Shown here one piece after another: positions 1 to 7,483 of a stretch of DNA of 64,000 nt (positions within the stretch are counted from its first letter, which is position 1; every line of letters starts with the position of its first letter). The stretch comes from Anaerolineaceae bacterium (lineage in GTDB: Bacteria; Chloroflexota; Anaerolineae; Aggregatilineales; Phototrophicaceae): NCBI GenBank assembly GCA_016124855.1, contig WGMX01000035.1, positions 1 through 64,000 on the forward strand. Direction: 5' to 3'. A model generated the notes under the pieces. The model ran no database searches, was not told where the DNA came from, and saw nothing but the letters and a program-made list of their open reading frames with translations. The position numbers were made by a program, and so were the translations under genes.

Positions 1-1
1 A

Positions 2-118
2 CTCGCGCTGGGATTGACTGCCGCTTTGAAACGCAAACCGGATGGTTCTTATGTTCGTCGTTGGAGCTTATTTCGGGAGGGGCGACAAGCTTTTTTAGCG
101 CTCGCTCCTCCCGCTTGA
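2..118 (+). CDS. C-terminal end of an unidentified protein (partial)
   Basis: An open frame runs from the left edge (codons from base 2) to a TGA at 116-118 and gives about 38 residues. The tail is basic and includes the segment KPDGSYVRRWSLFREGRQ. No start is available and I do not recognise the family. It is read as the end of a gene that begins outside the window, because the frame stays open to the edge and the next gene lies on the other strand. A chance open frame is a real alternative. Confidence 0.35.
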   Translation, partial: LALGLTAALKRKPDGSYVRRWSLFREGRQAFLALAPPA

Positions 119-130
119 TTTTTACTGTCG

Positions 131-172
131 CCCCCTCAGCCTGTCGCTATGGGGGAGGGTTAGGGTGGGGGT
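131..172. repeat. Family A GC-rich interspersed repeat, copy 1
   Basis: C-rich left arm followed by a G-rich right arm with the core GGGGGAGGGTTAGGGTGGGG; the arms can pair imperfectly. It ends 5 bp from the stop of the minus-strand SDR gene. Related copies are listed at 2285, 5363, 13722, 16224, 30646, 36572, 43190, 43303, 43559 and 44459. Confidence 0.85.
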
Positions 173-177
173 CGGTA

Positions 178-921
178 TTATGTCTTTTGTCCTACCCGTA
201 CCGCCTCGGACAACTGCCATGCATCCAAACGATGACCGGTCGTGGTCTTGGCATCCAAACCCGCCAGATACACAAACGCGGGTGCGATCATCGCCGGATC
301 AACCCAACGGGCTTGTTGTTCCGGCGTGTAATGCGAAGCCGACATCGGCGTGTTGATGGCAATGCCGGGGGTAATCGTGTTGACCGCGATGTTGAACGGT
401 TCGCCTTCCATCGCCAGCACCTTCATCAAGCCTTCTTGGGCATGTTTGGCGGGCGTGTAGGCCGTCTCTTTAACAAAGCCTTTGATGCCTGAGCCTGACG
501 AAATAAACACAATGCTGCCGCTTTTGGCCCCGACCATTCCCGGCCAAACCGCTTTCGACAGGATGAACGCCGCCTGAATGATGATGTTCATTTCGCGCCG
601 CCAATTGTCAAAGGTCACGTCTAACATCGAGACTTCTTTGAGAACGGCTGCGTTATGAATTAGCACGCGCGGCGTTCCGTAATAGGCCAACGCTTCTTCG
701 GCTGCGGCTTGGGTGGCTTCAGCGCTCGCCAGATCAACCACAATCGGCAGGCATTCACCACCCATCGCCTTGAACTCTTCCGCCGCCCGCCGCAGCTTCT
801 CGGCCTGTACATCCATCAGCGCCAGCTTCATCCCCGCACCAACCAATGCTTTGGCGATCTGGTAACCCCATCCTTCGGCTGCTCCCGTCAGAATGGCAGC
901 TTTTCCTTTAATATCAATCAT
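178..921 (-). CDS. SDR family NAD(P)-dependent oxidoreductase
   Basis: Short-chain dehydrogenase of 247 residues, the usual length for a classical SDR. The Rossmann dinucleotide motif TGAAEGWG is at residues 12-19 and the NAA motif at 90-92. The catalytic serine lies in SSGSG near 141 and the Y-x-x-x-K pair is Y155/K159. Such enzymes oxidise or reduce a hydroxyl/keto group in the cytoplasm; the substrate is not readable from sequence. The ATG at 921 follows a purine-rich AGAGGGAAG. It is the last gene of the minus-strand run that starts at the GntR gene, so it probably acts on an intermediate of that pathway. The family is certain; the role is inferred. Confidence 0.93.
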   Translation of the reverse strand: MIDIKGKAAILTGAAEGWGYQIAKALVGAGMKLALMDVQAEKLRRAAEEFKAMGGECLPIVVDLASAEATQAAAEEALAYYGTPRVLIHNAAVLKEVSMLDVTFDNWRREMNIIIQAAFILSKAVWPGMVGAKSGSIVFISSGSGIKGFVKETAYTPAKHAQEGLMKVLAMEGEPFNIAVNTITPGIAINTPMSASHYTPEQQARWVDPAMIAPAFVYLAGLDAKTTTGHRLDAWQLSEAVRVGQKT

Positions 922-929
922 CTTCCCTC

Positions 930-1025
930 TGCATTTCTTGGCGCTCTCCTACTTCTTGGCGCACTTGGCGATTCTGTATTTCTTCTCTGCTTTTCTTTGG
1001 GTCTTTGTGGTTAAAGCGCATTTGT
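930..1025 (-). repeat. Family B (ACCACAGAG-type) repeat upstream of SDR gene
   Basis: On the minus strand this reads as TTAACCACAAAGACCCAAAG followed by AGCAGAGAAGAAATACAG and GCCAAG motifs. It sits between the aminotransferase and the SDR start and supplies the purine-rich stretch just before the ATG. Confidence 0.75.
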
Positions 1026-1028
1026 ATT

Positions 1029-1070
1029 GACTGGCGACTTCTTGCCCCTTGTATCTTGCGACTTGCAACT
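1029..1070. repeat. Family D (CAAGTTGCAAGT-type) degenerate repeat
   Basis: Short alternating GACTTG/GCAACTTG units abutting the aminotransferase stop codon. The same vocabulary recurs at about 2490, 2735, 15641, 28601, 29326, 43130 and 43947. Confidence 0.65.
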
Positions 1071-2241
1071 AGCTATTCTTCAGCTTTTGAATGAACGCCT
1101 TGAATCGCTCCAAGCCTTCCTCGAACATCGGTGAGGCCGTCGTCAGCGCCCCACGAATAAAACCTTCACCCGCGCCGCCGCCAATCGTCCCCGGTTGGAA
1201 AACCAATTTGGCTTCTTCCCGCGCCCGTTTCACAAACGCCGCGCTCGTCAATCCGGTTGAGCGAATATCAATAAAGATGTAGTACGAACCCTGCGGCTTG
1301 CTGTAACCAATGCCTATTCCATCTAGCAGTGACATCCACGCGTGCCGCCGCCGGTCATATTCCTGCAGCACGTCCGCAAACCAATCACGCGGCTGACTAA
1401 TGGCCGCCAAGCCGCCGTACTGCGTCACCACATTGGCACAGATCATCATGGCGTGATGAAACGGCAGCATCGAGTCGATCAGTTCGGCGGGCGCAGCGAT
1501 GTAGCCCAAACGTAAACCGGTCATGCCAAAACTTTTGGAAAAACTGTTCATCGTCACGGTACGTTCACGCATCCCCGGCAGCGAAGCCATGCTCACATGC
1601 TTGTTGCCATCAAACACGTAATATTCGTAAATCTCGTCGGACACAATAATCAGGTCATGCTTAATCGCCAGTTCGCCAATTTCCCGCAGCCGTTCTTCAG
1701 GCAAAACCGTTCCAGTAGGATTGTTCGGCGACACAATCACAATCGCTTTGGTGCGTGGAGTAATCGCCGCTTCCAAATCCGCCACCTCAACTGTGAAGTT
1801 GCTCTCCGGAGTGGTCGCCACCGGAATCAAGTCCCCGCCCAAAATTTTGCTGTCGCGTGTGTATTCGTCGTAATGCGGTGACGGAATCAGCGCGTTATCA
1901 CCGGGATCAAGCAGCGTCATCAGCGTAATCATCAACGCCTCTTGCGCGCCGGAAGTGACAATTAATTCGTTGTCGGGATCATACTCAATCTGGTTGTCAC
2001 GCTTCAGCTTTTCGGCAATCGCCTTGCGCAGTTCGGGGATGCCCGTCCATGTCGTGTACTGTACCCGATTGCTCGATAGCGCTTCTTGCATGGCATCGAA
2101 CACTTCCGGCGGCGGCACGAAATCCGGTGTTCCGCTGCCCAAATTGATCAATCCCGGAATGGGCACGGAGGTTTGCTTTCCCAACGACCCCTGTAAGACC
2201 TTCGCCCGCGTCGAAAGATGTTTTTCCAGATTCAATGTCAT
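1069..2241 (-). CDS. PLP-dependent class I/II aminotransferase
   Basis: Fold-type I aminotransferase of 390 residues. The PLP-binding loop SGAQ is near 97-100, the class I motif SPNNPTGT is at 171-178, and SDEIYEYY starts at 201. The Schiff-base lysine is K236 in NSFSKSFG, with the downstream arginine in TGLRLGY. It transfers an amino group between an amino acid and a 2-oxo acid in the cytosol; the precise substrate cannot be told from these motifs. It belongs to the minus-strand catabolic run. It is separated from the next upstream gene (Gfo/Idh/MocA) by 523 bp of repeats, so it may have its own promoter. Confidence 0.93.
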   Translation of the reverse strand: MTLNLEKHLSTRAKVLQGSLGKQTSVPIPGLINLGSGTPDFVPPPEVFDAMQEALSSNRVQYTTWTGIPELRKAIAEKLKRDNQIEYDPDNELIVTSGAQEALMITLMTLLDPGDNALIPSPHYDEYTRDSKILGGDLIPVATTPESNFTVEVADLEAAITPRTKAIVIVSPNNPTGTVLPEERLREIGELAIKHDLIIVSDEIYEYYVFDGNKHVSMASLPGMRERTVTMNSFSKSFGMTGLRLGYIAAPAELIDSMLPFHHAMMICANVVTQYGGLAAISQPRDWFADVLQEYDRRRHAWMSLLDGIGIGYSKPQGSYYIFIDIRSTGLTSAAFVKRAREEAKLVFQPGTIGGGAGEGFIRGALTTASPMFEEGLERFKAFIQKLKNS

Positions 2242-2284
2242 TCTCTTTCCTTCTCACCTACACCATTACACATTTCGCGTATCG

Positions 2285-2323
2285 TTCCCTCCCTCGTTTA
2301 GGGGGAAGGGTTAGGGTGGGGGT
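2285..2323. repeat. Family A repeat, copy 2
   Basis: CCCTCCCTCG left arm, right arm AGGGGGAAGGGTTAGGGTGG. Lies just upstream of the aminotransferase start on the minus strand. Confidence 0.8.
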
Positions 2324-2337
2324 TTCTTCCTACCCTC

Positions 2338-2705
2338 AAAAGTTTGTAAACTCGAACCATCGAAAAAGAACTTTTGTGCTATACTCTATTATATGAATTT
2401 CTCTGTATTTTCTCTGCGGTTAAAGCTCTCCGCGTTGATCTTGGCGTTCTTTGCGCCTTGGCGGTTAATCGTCTTTGTATTAGATTTTCTTGTAACTTGC
2501 AACTTGTGACTGCACATTCGGCGGCTTGATCCCTCGCATCCGCCAATGCACAATATGCAAAATGCACGCGGTGGCATTACGGGAGCATCCCGCTGCACTC
2601 AGCGGATTTAGCCGGGCTTCCACGCTGCATGTTCTGTCGATTCAGCGCCTTGCTCCCTCAATCCCGCCTGCAATTTCAGCGGAAAATATGCAAAATTTGC
2701 ACAAA
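2338..2705 (+). repeat. Left copy of a ~370-bp inverted repeat unit
   Basis: Begins with the block AAAAGTTTGTAAACTCGAAC, continues through a family B stretch (about 2396-2475) and ends with about 205 bp (2499-2705) containing ATTCAGCGCCTTGCTCCCTC. The reverse complement of the whole arrangement is found at 15441-15822 with small indels. No open frame or transposase is seen in it. It fills most of the 2242-2764 spacer. Confidence 0.85.
2396..2475 (-). repeat. Family B repeat inside the left inverted-repeat copy
   Basis: Reads TTAACCGCCAAGGCGCAAAG and CAGAGAAAATACAGAG on the minus strand, co-directional with the flanking minus-strand genes. The right copy of the unit keeps only a decayed trace. 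Confidence 0.7.
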
Positions 2706-2764
2706 CTGCAACTCTTATGTTCTTCTAGTTTTCTTGCGACTTGAACCTTGCCGCTTGGAACTGC

Positions 2765-3832
2765 TTACAAATTCACCCACCGTCGTTCCTGTGAGGACAG
2801 CCGTATTGCGTCCATAGCCTGCTGCGTCTTGAGTCCATCGGCAAAGGTCGCGCCCCACTGAACCGCCCGTCTTTCACGGATGGCAGCCGTCGCTTCTTGG
2901 ATCAGCGCGACGAATGATATATTCCATATGCCCTTACCGATTCCCGGCAGATTGGCGTTCGGATCGCTCTCGCTCACATCCACAAAATCCTCACCGGGTT
3001 TGGCTAACCACAGCTTCTCCTCGCCATCCGAGAGTTTGATGCTGCCTTCGCTCCCGAAAATCTGCACATGATTGCCGATGTTGTTGCGCGCCACACCGCT
3101 CATAAACACCTGTGCCACCGCGCCGTTTTTGAATTCAGCCGTAAAGGTTGTCGCGTCGTCTGAGGTCACGACAAACGGCTCGCCTGTGTTTTTGTCGGTT
3201 CGGTTGGGGATCATGGTCATTACCTGCCCGCTCACCGCGCCGATGTCACCCACCCAGAAGCGCAGCAAATCCAGTTGGTGGCTTCCGTTCGCCCCTAAGC
3301 GTCCTCCGCCCATTTCAGCCTTCGTCAGCCAGCCGTCAGCAGCTAACCCCGCTGGATTACCCCATCCGCCATTAATGTTGACGATGTTCACATGCCGTAT
3401 CTGCCCGATAACGCCATCTTTAATCAAGTGATGGATTTTGCGCCGGTTCGGGTTAAAACGCAGCTCGTGCCCGATCATGTTGACTCGACCGAGCGCCGTT
3501 GCTTTTTCCAACATCAACAGCGATTCACTGCTGTTCATTGCCATCGGTTTTTCGCAGATGACGTGTGCGCCCGCCTCTAAAGCCGCCAGCACCATCGGCG
3601 CGTGGTAAACCGTGGGCGTGGCGACTCCCACCAAATCCACAGGATGCTTTTCCAGCATCACCTTCCAATCGTCATAGGCGTTCGGAATATTAAACTTTTC
3701 CGCCACAGCCTTAGCGCTCTCCAGCCGCGCACTGGAAATGGCCACCAATTCCACATCGGGAATGGTTGCCAACGCCGGTAAATAAGCCTCTTTCGCGAAA
3801 CTTGCCCCGATCACTGCCGCTTTAATCGTCAT
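2765..3832 (-). CDS. Gfo/Idh/MocA family oxidoreductase
   Basis: NAD(P)-dependent dehydrogenase of 355 residues. The N-terminal Rossmann domain starts AAVIGASFAKEAYLP, and the family hallmark EKPMAMN is at 94-100. The C-terminal alpha/beta domain carries HQLDLLRFW, in the region that holds the catalytic histidine of this family. Members oxidise sugar or sugar-acid hydroxyls. The ATG at 3832 follows an AAAGGCAAAGAAAAG stretch that is the end of a family B repeat. It is the second member of this family in the locus (the other is at 9156-10208); the two are clearly divergent paralogues and probably not redundant. Confidence 0.93.
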   Translation of the reverse strand: MTIKAAVIGASFAKEAYLPALATIPDVELVAISSARLESAKAVAEKFNIPNAYDDWKVMLEKHPVDLVGVATPTVYHAPMVLAALEAGAHVICEKPMAMNSSESLLMLEKATALGRVNMIGHELRFNPNRRKIHHLIKDGVIGQIRHVNIVNINGGWGNPAGLAADGWLTKAEMGGGRLGANGSHQLDLLRFWVGDIGAVSGQVMTMIPNRTDKNTGEPFVVTSDDATTFTAEFKNGAVAQVFMSGVARNNIGNHVQIFGSEGSIKLSDGEEKLWLAKPGEDFVDVSESDPNANLPGIGKGIWNISFVALIQEATAAIRERRAVQWGATFADGLKTQQAMDAIRLSSQERRWVNL

Positions 3833-3837
3833 CTTTT

Positions 3838-3926
3838 CTTTGCCTTTATCTTGGCGTTCTCTGCGTCTTGGCGGTTAAATCTTCTTTGTATTTCTCCGCA
3901 TTTTCTCTGTGTCTCTGTGGTTAAAT
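3838..3926 (-). repeat. Family B repeat upstream of Gfo/Idh/MocA gene
   Basis: Clearest copy of the family: on the minus strand it reads TTTAACCACAGAGACACAGA, then a GGAGAAATAC block, then TTTAACCGCCAAGACGCAGA. It fills the whole space between the putative TIM-barrel gene stop and the next start codon. Confidence 0.9.
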
Positions 3927-3929
3927 GCA

Positions 3930-5309
3930 TTACCACAAGTCGCGTTCTTTCAGCACCTCGCCCACCGCGTCCAAGTTCCGCAGTTCCGCCTCCGAATAAT
4001 TCCGTGAGATCAGCACACCGCTGGCACCACCATCATAAGCCGCGTTTACACCCGCTTTAATTTCGTCCGGCGTAATTTCTTTGCTCTTGCCACCATCACC
4101 GACGCCCACACCGATGCCCGAATAGACTTTCTTGCCGGTATCGGCTATCAGATTCGCCGTCCACTGCTTAACGTATTCCGGCTTGAAACCCGCCATTGGC
4201 GCTTCACTGCGCGGCGCGATGAACTCATTCAGGTTGAGGATAGTTGCCAGCGCATTGTATGCTCCATCAGGAGTCGCGTCAGCTAAAATCGACTTATGCC
4301 AGCTATCAGCGAAGTTGGCAAACCGTGCGCCTGCCGGTGTGTGGTACAAAACCGGCTTGAACCAGTCGGCATACGGTGCATACTCCGTCTGGTCATATTG
4401 GGCTTTCGCATATGGATTGTAGGTGTTAATCACCTGCCACACGCCGAAACCAACCTCGTTCTTGGGATCAAAAAACTTGATAAGTCCTGAAATTTCGTGG
4501 TACATATCCTGATGCGCGTCCAGCCACATCTTTTCCCACATCAGCACTTCGGGATTGAGTAATAAGTGACGCAGCAGCGTGACGAACACGCCATCACGCG
4601 GGCGTTCCCCTTTACGAACACCCTGTAAGAAGCGGTCTATTTTCTGGTAGCCTTCAATCGACCGCTGCACATCCAAACCCCGCGCCCGTGCTTCCGCCTT
4701 GAAATACTCATCAAATCCAGTCGAACTGTCACCTCTAAAAATATCCATCAGCGGACTGTGCCGTTCGATACCCCACAGCATCCCCGTCAAATCATGGTTG
4801 CTAAACCAATCGCTGATGACCGAGCGCCACCATGTCCGATACTGCGGATTCATCAAGGAAGGTCGTGTCGCCAGCTTGCCCCAATGATCGCGGTCAAGAA
4901 AGTGGGCAAACCCCGGCTGCCAGATCGAGCGAATGCTGGAAGCCGATGTTTCACAGTAATAAGGATAGACCTGCATCCCGCGTTTTTTGGCTGCCGGAAT
5001 GACATCACGGAACGCATCGAATCCTTTATATAGAGGATCAGGCGCGGCAAATTTTTTATGGAATGTGGCCTCATAAAACGCAGGATCAGGCTCAAAGAAT
5101 GCACCGCCCTGCAAGTTATCCTTCTCTTGAACACCATGATCGGGGAAGCCGTAAGGTGCACGCCCCGCATTACCGTAGCTCCACGACAGCGCCGAAATCA
5201 ACAGCGCATTCACGCCCGCCCGCTCTTGTAAGATGTCCAGCACCTGCTCGACACCCTCATCAATAAAACTGATGGCACCAATCTGGATGCCCACCCATGT
5301 CTTGCTCAT
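3930..5309 (-). CDS. Putative TIM-barrel (glycoside hydrolase-like) protein of unknown function
   Basis: A 459-residue protein with no signal peptide. The first strand is GIQIGAISFIDEG, and later segments alternate hydrophobic strands with acidic or aromatic loops (QVYPYYCETSAS, MLWGIERHSPLMD, YSGIGVGVGDGG, SGVLISRNYSEAEL). That pattern suggests a TIM barrel resembling uncharacterised glycoside hydrolase-like or family-10-like proteins. No catalytic pair can be assigned with confidence. It is encoded between the importer permeases and a Gfo/Idh/MocA gene. The absence of a secretion signal would make it an intracellular enzyme acting on the imported substrate or a derivative. The gene is certain; both fold and function are inference. 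Confidence 0.8.
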   Translation of the reverse strand: MSKTWVGIQIGAISFIDEGVEQVLDILQERAGVNALLISALSWSYGNAGRAPYGFPDHGVQEKDNLQGGAFFEPDPAFYEATFHKKFAAPDPLYKGFDAFRDVIPAAKKRGMQVYPYYCETSASSIRSIWQPGFAHFLDRDHWGKLATRPSLMNPQYRTWWRSVISDWFSNHDLTGMLWGIERHSPLMDIFRGDSSTGFDEYFKAEARARGLDVQRSIEGYQKIDRFLQGVRKGERPRDGVFVTLLRHLLLNPEVLMWEKMWLDAHQDMYHEISGLIKFFDPKNEVGFGVWQVINTYNPYAKAQYDQTEYAPYADWFKPVLYHTPAGARFANFADSWHKSILADATPDGAYNALATILNLNEFIAPRSEAPMAGFKPEYVKQWTANLIADTGKKVYSGIGVGVGDGGKSKEITPDEIKAGVNAAYDGGASGVLISRNYSEAELRNLDAVGEVLKERDLW

Positions 5310-5362
5310 TGTTTATCCCGCAACTCTCTAATAATTCGACTTACTCATATTGACTTTCTATT

Positions 5363-5433
5363 TCCTCCCTCGCTTGAAGGCGACCTGCAACTGAGCGCAG
5401 CGCAAGGTAGCGGGGAGGGCTAGGGTGGGGGTT
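5363..5433. repeat. Family A repeat, copy 3 (extended loop)
   Basis: CCTCCCTCGCTTGAAGG left arm, about 30 bp of insert, right arm CGGGGAGGGCTAGGGTGGGG. Occupies the spacer between the permease stop and the putative TIM-barrel gene start. Confidence 0.8.
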
Positions 5434-5451
5434 ATGTCACCACCTATCCCT

Positions 5452-6393
5452 TTAACTCCGTCCTCTAAGTCTCGGATCAAGGAAATCACGCAGCCAGTCA
5501 CCCAGAATATTGATCGCCAATACCGTCAGCATAATCGCCAAACCGGGGAAAACCGCCAACCACCACTTACCCGCCAGCAGTTGATCACGGCTTTCTGCCA
5601 GCATCCCGCCCCATGTCGGTACCGTCGGCGGCACACCCAATCCCAAAAAGGAGAGGGATGCTTCCGAAAGAATGACACTCGCCACATTAAAGGAAGACAG
5701 CACAATCAACGGCGCAAGTACGTTGGGCAAAATGCTGCGGAACATAATCCGCCAGTGATTTGCGCCCATGCTCCGTGCTGCTTCAACATATTCTTTCTCG
5801 CGCTGGCTAATCGTTTGTCCGCGTGCGATACGGGCATATGTCACCCACTGACCAACACCCAGTACCAGCACCAAGTTGGGAATACCCGGCCCCAACACCA
5901 CCAGCACCATAATCGTCAATAGAATGAACGGAAACGCCAGTTGAATATCCGCTAAGCGCATGATGATGTCATCCAGCGTTCCGCCGAAATATCCGGCGAT
6001 AATGCCTAACGCTGTACCCATCACTCCGCCGATACCGACTGCGGTTATGCCAACCATTAAGGAGATTCTTGCTCCATAAATCAGACGTGACAGCACATCA
6101 CGCCCTAATCCGTCAGTACCCAGTGGAAAACTCGATTGATCGTCTCCGGCTACCGAAAATGGAGGCATCAGTCGCAAAATCAACGTCTGACGGTTGGGGT
6201 CTTTGGGGGCGATTTGCGGGCCGAATACCGCACAAAAAACGACACCCGCTAAAATTACCAGCGCCCCCAGCGGCCAACGCGCCTTGACCAGACTGACGCG
6301 TATCCGCCACCACACCGAAGGCTGAGGCTGCATATTCAAGATCACCGGCACGCCCGGCGTAAGCGTTTTGGCTTGCACCACAATTTCTCCCAC
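5452..6393 (-). CDS. ABC transporter permease, DppC/OppC type
   Basis: Inner-membrane permease of 313 residues. The cytoplasmic N-terminus is followed by a first TM helix near 43-60, then the typical LGTDGLGRDVLSR motif at 91-103. The EAA loop EAARSMGANHWRIMF (about 204-218) contacts the ATPase. It pairs with the DppB-type permease encoded 2 bp upstream and with the binding protein at 7484-9070. Together they import di-/oligopeptides or other compounds of that transporter family. No ATPase gene lies in the window, so a shared ATPase encoded elsewhere is implied. M21 is an alternative start. Confidence 0.95.
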   Translation of the reverse strand: MGEIVVQAKTLTPGVPVILNMQPQPSVWWRIRVSLVKARWPLGALVILAGVVFCAVFGPQIAPKDPNRQTLILRLMPPFSVAGDDQSSFPLGTDGLGRDVLSRLIYGARISLMVGITAVGIGGVMGTALGIIAGYFGGTLDDIIMRLADIQLAFPFILLTIMVLVVLGPGIPNLVLVLGVGQWVTYARIARGQTISQREKEYVEAARSMGANHWRIMFRSILPNVLAPLIVLSSFNVASVILSEASLSFLGLGVPPTVPTWGGMLAESRDQLLAGKWWLAVFPGLAIMLTVLAINILGDWLRDFLDPRLRGRS

Positions 6394-6395
6394 AG

Positions 6396-7373
6396 CTAAC
6401 CCAGCCGTATGCGGGGGTCAAGCCGCGCATAAACAACATCGATGAACAAATTCAAGCCAACAAAAATGAATGAAAACAAGATGACTGCCGCCTGTACCAG
6501 CGGAATATCCCGTTGTGTAATGGCTTGAAACACCAAGCGTCCTACACCCGGCCACGAAAAGACGGTTTCAACAATGACGACCCCGCTGAGGAGGAAACCA
6601 AATTCCAAGCCCAACATGGTCACCACTGGAATAAGCGCATTACGAAAAGCATGTCTGAGGATGACGACCCGTTCGGCTAATCCCTTGGAACGGGCGGTTG
6701 TCACATAATCTTGAGACAGCACTTCTAACATGGATGAACGCACCAAACGGGCATTGCGCGACAGTGAGAACACGCCGATGGTGATGCTCGGCAAAATCAG
6801 ATGTCGGATGGCCTCAGGGAAGTTCTTGAGAGCAAGCTGTGTGTCACCATTAAGCAGGGGTTCAATCAACGCTGTACGTCCCGAAATCGGCAGCCAGCGC
6901 AGCGCCAACCCCACGAACAAAATCAGCATGATGCCTAACCAGAAACTCGGCATCGACTGCCCGACCATCGCCAGCATCATCATGCCGCCGTCCAGCGGTG
7001 TTCCGCGCCGCATGGCTGAAATAATCCCGATGGGAATCGCCAGCAATGTTGAAAAGAGCATAGCAAATAGGGTGAGTTCGATGGTCGCTGGTAACCGTTC
7101 GATCACCAAATCCAGCGCCGGTGTTTTAGACCGCAGCGACGTACCCATATCCCCTTGAAGCAGGTGCACCAAAAAGATCAGGTATTGTTCCGGCAGCGGT
7201 TTATCGAACCCCAATTTCGCCCGCACCTCGTCAATTTCTTGGGCACTCGCTCGCTCATTGACGTACAGATATGTTGGGTCACCTGCTAGATGCAAACTAA
7301 TGAACGAAAGTAAGGTCACGCCCACTATGACGATAATGGATTGGAGTAAACGACGTATCAGATATCTACCCAT
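6396..7373 (-). CDS. ABC transporter permease, DppB/OppB type
   Basis: Inner-membrane permease of 325 residues, normal for DppB. The N-terminus MGRYLIRRLLQSIIVIVGV forms the first TM helix. A large periplasmic loop carries DEVRAKLGFDKPLPEQYL, typical of the family, and the EAA-like loop TTARSKGLAERVVILRHA lies near 219-236. It ends 2 bp before the DppC-type gene, so the two are translationally linked. It is separated from the binding-protein gene by 110 bp containing a strong hairpin (7420-7446). Confidence 0.95.
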   Translation of the reverse strand: MGRYLIRRLLQSIIVIVGVTLLSFISLHLAGDPTYLYVNERASAQEIDEVRAKLGFDKPLPEQYLIFLVHLLQGDMGTSLRSKTPALDLVIERLPATIELTLFAMLFSTLLAIPIGIISAMRRGTPLDGGMMMLAMVGQSMPSFWLGIMLILFVGLALRWLPISGRTALIEPLLNGDTQLALKNFPEAIRHLILPSITIGVFSLSRNARLVRSSMLEVLSQDYVTTARSKGLAERVVILRHAFRNALIPVVTMLGLEFGFLLSGVVIVETVFSWPGVGRLVFQAITQRDIPLVQAAVILFSFIFVGLNLFIDVVYARLDPRIRLG

Positions 7374-7419
7374 AATTTGGGATGCCTACTCATAAATGGA
7401 CTGACAATGCTGCGTGGGA

Positions 7420-7446
7420 GTAGGGCGAACCCATAGGCCGCCCTAC
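7420..7446 (-). terminator. GC-rich hairpin between binding-protein and permease genes
   Basis: GTAGGGCG at 7420-7427 pairs perfectly with CGCCCTAC at 7439-7446 around an 11-nt loop. There is no T-tract. It may be a family E repeat used as a 3' stabiliser or partial terminator, which would allow excess binding protein over permease, a common arrangement in ABC importer operons. Confidence 0.55.
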
Positions 7447-7483
7447 CCGTTTATAACTCACTTACCAAAAATCGGCTGCCGGA

